Assembly (NCBI RefSeq): GCF_003863365.1
Contig: NZ_RQXT01000006.1
Location: 62,001 to 126,000 of the forward strand
Length of the DNA stretch: 64,000 nucleotides
Direction: 5' to 3'
Source: Mesorhizobium tamadayense
GTDB lineage: Bacteria > Pseudomonadota > Alphaproteobacteria > Rhizobiales > Rhizobiaceae
Under the pieces are notes generated by a model, which ran no database searches, had not been told where the DNA came from, and saw only the letters and a program-made list of their open reading frames with translations. Positions 61,959 through 64,000 of the stretch are shown in pieces; the first letter of the stretch is position 1, and each line of letters begins with the position of its first letter. A program made the translations under genes and the position numbers.

Positions 61959-62891
61959 TTAGTCTTCCAGCTTCTGCAGGTGCTGCTCGAGATAAGGCCT
62001 CAGATGCTGATGCTGCGTCGGCAGCTTCAGCGCCTCGCCCAGATGCGCGGTGTCCTCGTCGCGGTCGAAGCCCGGCTCGTTGGTGGACACCTCGAACAGC
62101 ACGCCGCCCGGCGTGCGGAAATAGATCGCCCAGAAGTAATCGCGATCGATGACCGGCGTCACGCCGTAGCCGGTGTCGACCAGCGCCTTGCGCACCTCGA
62201 GCTGCCTAGCGCGGTCCTCGACGGCGAAGGCGACGTGGTGCACCGAGCCGGCGCCGAGATTGGCGAAGCCGGCGCCGGGCAGCGATTCGATGTCGACGAC
62301 ATCGGCGCCGTTGCCGTTCTGGATCGCCAGCCGGCGGGTGTTGCCGGACTTGTCGACTTCCTCATAGCCCATGAACTTCAACAGCTCCTCGGTGGCGCCG
62401 CCGTCCTTCAGCCTGAGCGCGACCGAGTGGAAGCCGCGGATCGCTTCGTCGCCGGGAACGCCGCCCTTCACCCAGGGCGCGCGCCTATCGGCTTTGTCCT
62501 CGACCAGAGCGAAACTGTCGCCGTCGGGACCGGTGAAGGTGAGCCGCTTCTCGCCGAAGCTTTCGTTGCGGGCGACATTACCCACGCCTTCATCGGCGAA
62601 GCGCTTTTCCCAATAGGCGAGCGTGCCTTCCGGCACCGAGAAGACCGTGGTGCCGACCTCGCCCACCCCATGCCGGCCCTTGCCGATATCGGGGAACGGG
62701 AAATAGGTCATCACCGAGCCCGGCGTGCCGAATTCATCGGCATAGTAGAGATGATAGACGTCGGGCGCGTCGAAATTGACTGTTTTCTTGACCCGGCGCA
62801 GGCCAAGCTGCTTGGTGAAGAATTCATTGTTGCGGCGCGCATCGCTAGCCATCGAGGTGACGTGATGCAGGCCCTTGATCTGATTGAGCAT
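61959..62891 (-). CDS. VOC-family ring-cleaving dioxygenase (MhqO-like)
   Basis: 310 residues with two glyoxalase-type modules: KGLHHVTSMASDARRNNEFF at the N-terminus and SVHHVAFAVEDRARQLEVRK near 215. Metal ligands include the His in each HHV and the Glu in VLFEVSTNEPGF. Bacillus MhqO/MhqE relatives act on hydroquinone-type compounds. First gene of a three-gene operon; no regulator adjoins it in the window. Confidence 0.9.
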   Translation of the reverse strand: MLNQIKGLHHVTSMASDARRNNEFFTKQLGLRRVKKTVNFDAPDVYHLYYADEFGTPGSVMTYFPFPDIGKGRHGVGEVGTTVFSVPEGTLAYWEKRFADEGVGNVARNESFGEKRLTFTGPDGDSFALVEDKADRRAPWVKGGVPGDEAIRGFHSVALRLKDGGATEELLKFMGYEEVDKSGNTRRLAIQNGNGADVVDIESLPGAGFANLGAGSVHHVAFAVEDRARQLEVRKALVDTGYGVTPVIDRDYFWAIYFRTPGGVLFEVSTNEPGFDRDEDTAHLGEALKLPTQHQHLRPYLEQHLQKLED

Positions 62892-63003
62892 GCTGTTGCT
62901 CCTTCCCTATCCTTGCTGCGGCCCTCGCCGCTGTCCTCGCCAATATGAGGATAGCCCCGGCAGCGGCAAAGCGCGCAAATACACGATGGACTGTATCATA
63001 AAA

Positions 63004-63030
63004 GTGAACGAATGGACGTCTCATGTTCAC
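63004..63030. promoter_or_regulatory. Inverted repeat ahead of the sulfatase gene
   Basis: GTGAAC (63004-63009) and GTTCAC (63025-63030) are perfect complements 15 bp apart, 80 bp upstream of the sulfatase start and within the 218-bp divergent gap with the dioxygenase gene. Candidate operator. Confidence 0.4.
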
Positions 63031-63109
63031 CAATTGAGGAAATTCGCCTGCTTGCACCGCTCGGCAATTTCGGCTCCATGAGCGGCGCGCCCTCTTGAGG
63101 AGAAGATTC

Positions 63110-64000
63110 ATGGACAACCGAGTGAGCCGCCCGAATGTTCTCCTCATCACCTGCGACCAGTGGCGGGGCGATTGCCTGTCGGCCATGGGCCTCCCGGTGG
63201 TCAGGACGCCGAACGCCGACGCGCTTGCAGCCGAAGGCGTGCTGTTCCGGCGCCACTACGGCGGGGCCGCACCTTGCTCGCCGGCCCGCGCCTGCCTCTA
63301 TACCGGCCTCTACCAGATGAACAACCGCGTCTGCCGCAACGGCTCGCCGCTCGACGCCCGCCACGGCAACATCGCGCACTCGGCGCGCGCGGCGGGCTAT
63401 GATCCGACGCTGTTCGGCTACACCGATGTCGCGCCGGATCCACGCCTGTTGGCGGCCGCCGATCCGCGGCTGCGAAGTTATGAAGGCGTGCTGCCCGGCT
63501 TCACCGTGCGGCAGTCCCTGCCCGAGCACCAGAAGCAATGGCTGTCCTGGCTGCGGGCGCAAGGCATCGACACCGGCGCCGGCAGCCCTGGCATCCATCG
63601 GCCGGTGGGCGAGCAAGGCAAGATCCTCGGCGATGTGAGCAACGCGCCGCCGGTCTATTCGAAAGACCAGACGCCGACCGCTTTCCTGGCCGGCGAGTTC
63701 ATCCGCTGGCTCGGCGAGCAGGAGCAAGCCGCGCCGTGGTTCGCGCACATCTCCTTCATCAGCCCGCACCCGCCCTTCATCGTGCCTGAACCCTACAACA
63801 CCATGTATGACCCGGCCGACGGTCCCGCTTTCCGGCGCGCGGCAAACTGGCAGGCCGAGGCGCTGAGCCACCCCTACCTCGCCTACGATCTTGGCCGGCA
63901 GAAGCGGACAAAGTTCGTTCCCGGCATGGAGGGTGACGTACCGGATTGGAGTGAGGAGAATTTCCGCCGCATCCGCGCGATCTATTACGGCATGATCTCC
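63110..64000 (+). CDS. Sulfatase / phosphonate monoester hydrolase family (3' partial)
   Basis: 297 codons are in the window with no stop, so the gene continues beyond it. Start ATG 63110 follows GAGGAGAAG at good spacing. N-terminal RPNVLLITCDQWRGDCL supplies the metal Asp residues; APCSPARACLYTG contains the C-x-P-x-R motif whose Cys is converted to formylglycine. HISFISPHPPFIVPEPY follows. No signal peptide, so cytoplasmic. Acts on sulfate or phosphonate esters. Confidence 0.9.
   Translation, partial: MDNRVSRPNVLLITCDQWRGDCLSAMGLPVVRTPNADALAAEGVLFRRHYGGAAPCSPARACLYTGLYQMNNRVCRNGSPLDARHGNIAHSARAAGYDPTLFGYTDVAPDPRLLAAADPRLRSYEGVLPGFTVRQSLPEHQKQWLSWLRAQGIDTGAGSPGIHRPVGEQGKILGDVSNAPPVYSKDQTPTAFLAGEFIRWLGEQEQAAPWFAHISFISPHPPFIVPEPYNTMYDPADGPAFRRAANWQAEALSHPYLAYDLGRQKRTKFVPGMEGDVPDWSEENFRRIRAIYYGMIS

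Noticed and set aside
62996..63871. A 291-codon minus-strand open frame over the sulfatase
   Set aside because: Antisense to the conserved sulfatase motifs, Arg/Gly/Ala-rich and without a recognisable domain.
1..64000. CRISPR arrays, prophage, complete insertion sequences, rRNA
   Set aside because: No regularly spaced repeats, phage structural genes, transposase frames or rRNA-like sequence were found on either strand.

Overview
The window looks like a chromosome segment of an alphaproteobacterium of the order Hyphomicrobiales, most likely Mesorhizobium or a close relative. This is inferred from the gene order (bolA-dnaJ-cobS-cobT, aroK-aroB next to xerD and accA), the GC-rich codon use and the palindromic intergenic repeats. 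No search was run, so the genus is inference.

Layout. 1-6.6 kb: a partial membrane glycosyltransferase-like gene, a phytase-like secreted protein, the aerobic cobaltochelatase genes cobS and cobT, a J-domain protein and BolA. 6.6-13.1 kb: a secreted esterase, a small Cys-rich secreted protein and the stress/stationary-phase operon prkA-yeaH-spoVR. Both of the last two units are preceded by GGAAC-N16-AGTT, resembling the EcfG general-stress promoter. 13.2-23.7 kb is housekeeping: a short CorC-like protein, aroB, aroK, a 50-residue membrane protein, xerD, accA, an L,D-transpeptidase lipoprotein, a TusA-like protein, a CobW-type GTPase, a D,D-carboxypeptidase and an M20 amidohydrolase, followed by tRNA-Arg(CCT).

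24-42.7 kb is an accessory mosaic. First comes a quinate/shikimate catabolic cluster: TetR, dehydrogenase, TRAP transporter, type II dehydroquinase and dehydroshikimate dehydratase, which together would take up quinate or shikimate and convert it to protocatechuate. Next is a GntR-regulated ABC sugar-type transporter with a DHDPS-family aldolase. Last is a chromate-resistance locus with divergent operons: chrB-chrA on one side, and a superoxide dismutase-rhodanese fusion, a ChrB C-terminal-domain protein and a DUF1259 protein on the other. Decayed gene pieces lie within or between these modules (a cyclase-like gene, pcaD, a possible anti-sigma factor, a second chrA), recording past rearrangement.

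42.9-64 kb: bdhA divergent from an acetoacetate decarboxylase-patatin pair (ketone-body/PHB metabolism), a large inverted repeat, a 5'-truncated Pit phosphate transporter, a TetR-controlled RND efflux pair, a second L,D-transpeptidase, small secreted or membrane proteins (one with a duplicated ribosome-binding site and start codon), a response regulator with a degenerate receiver divergent from an intact one, a GAF-PAS hybrid histidine kinase, an amine oxidase, an M19 dipeptidase, a GNAT-hydrolase-VOC dioxygenase operon, and the start of a sulfatase gene that runs off the end.
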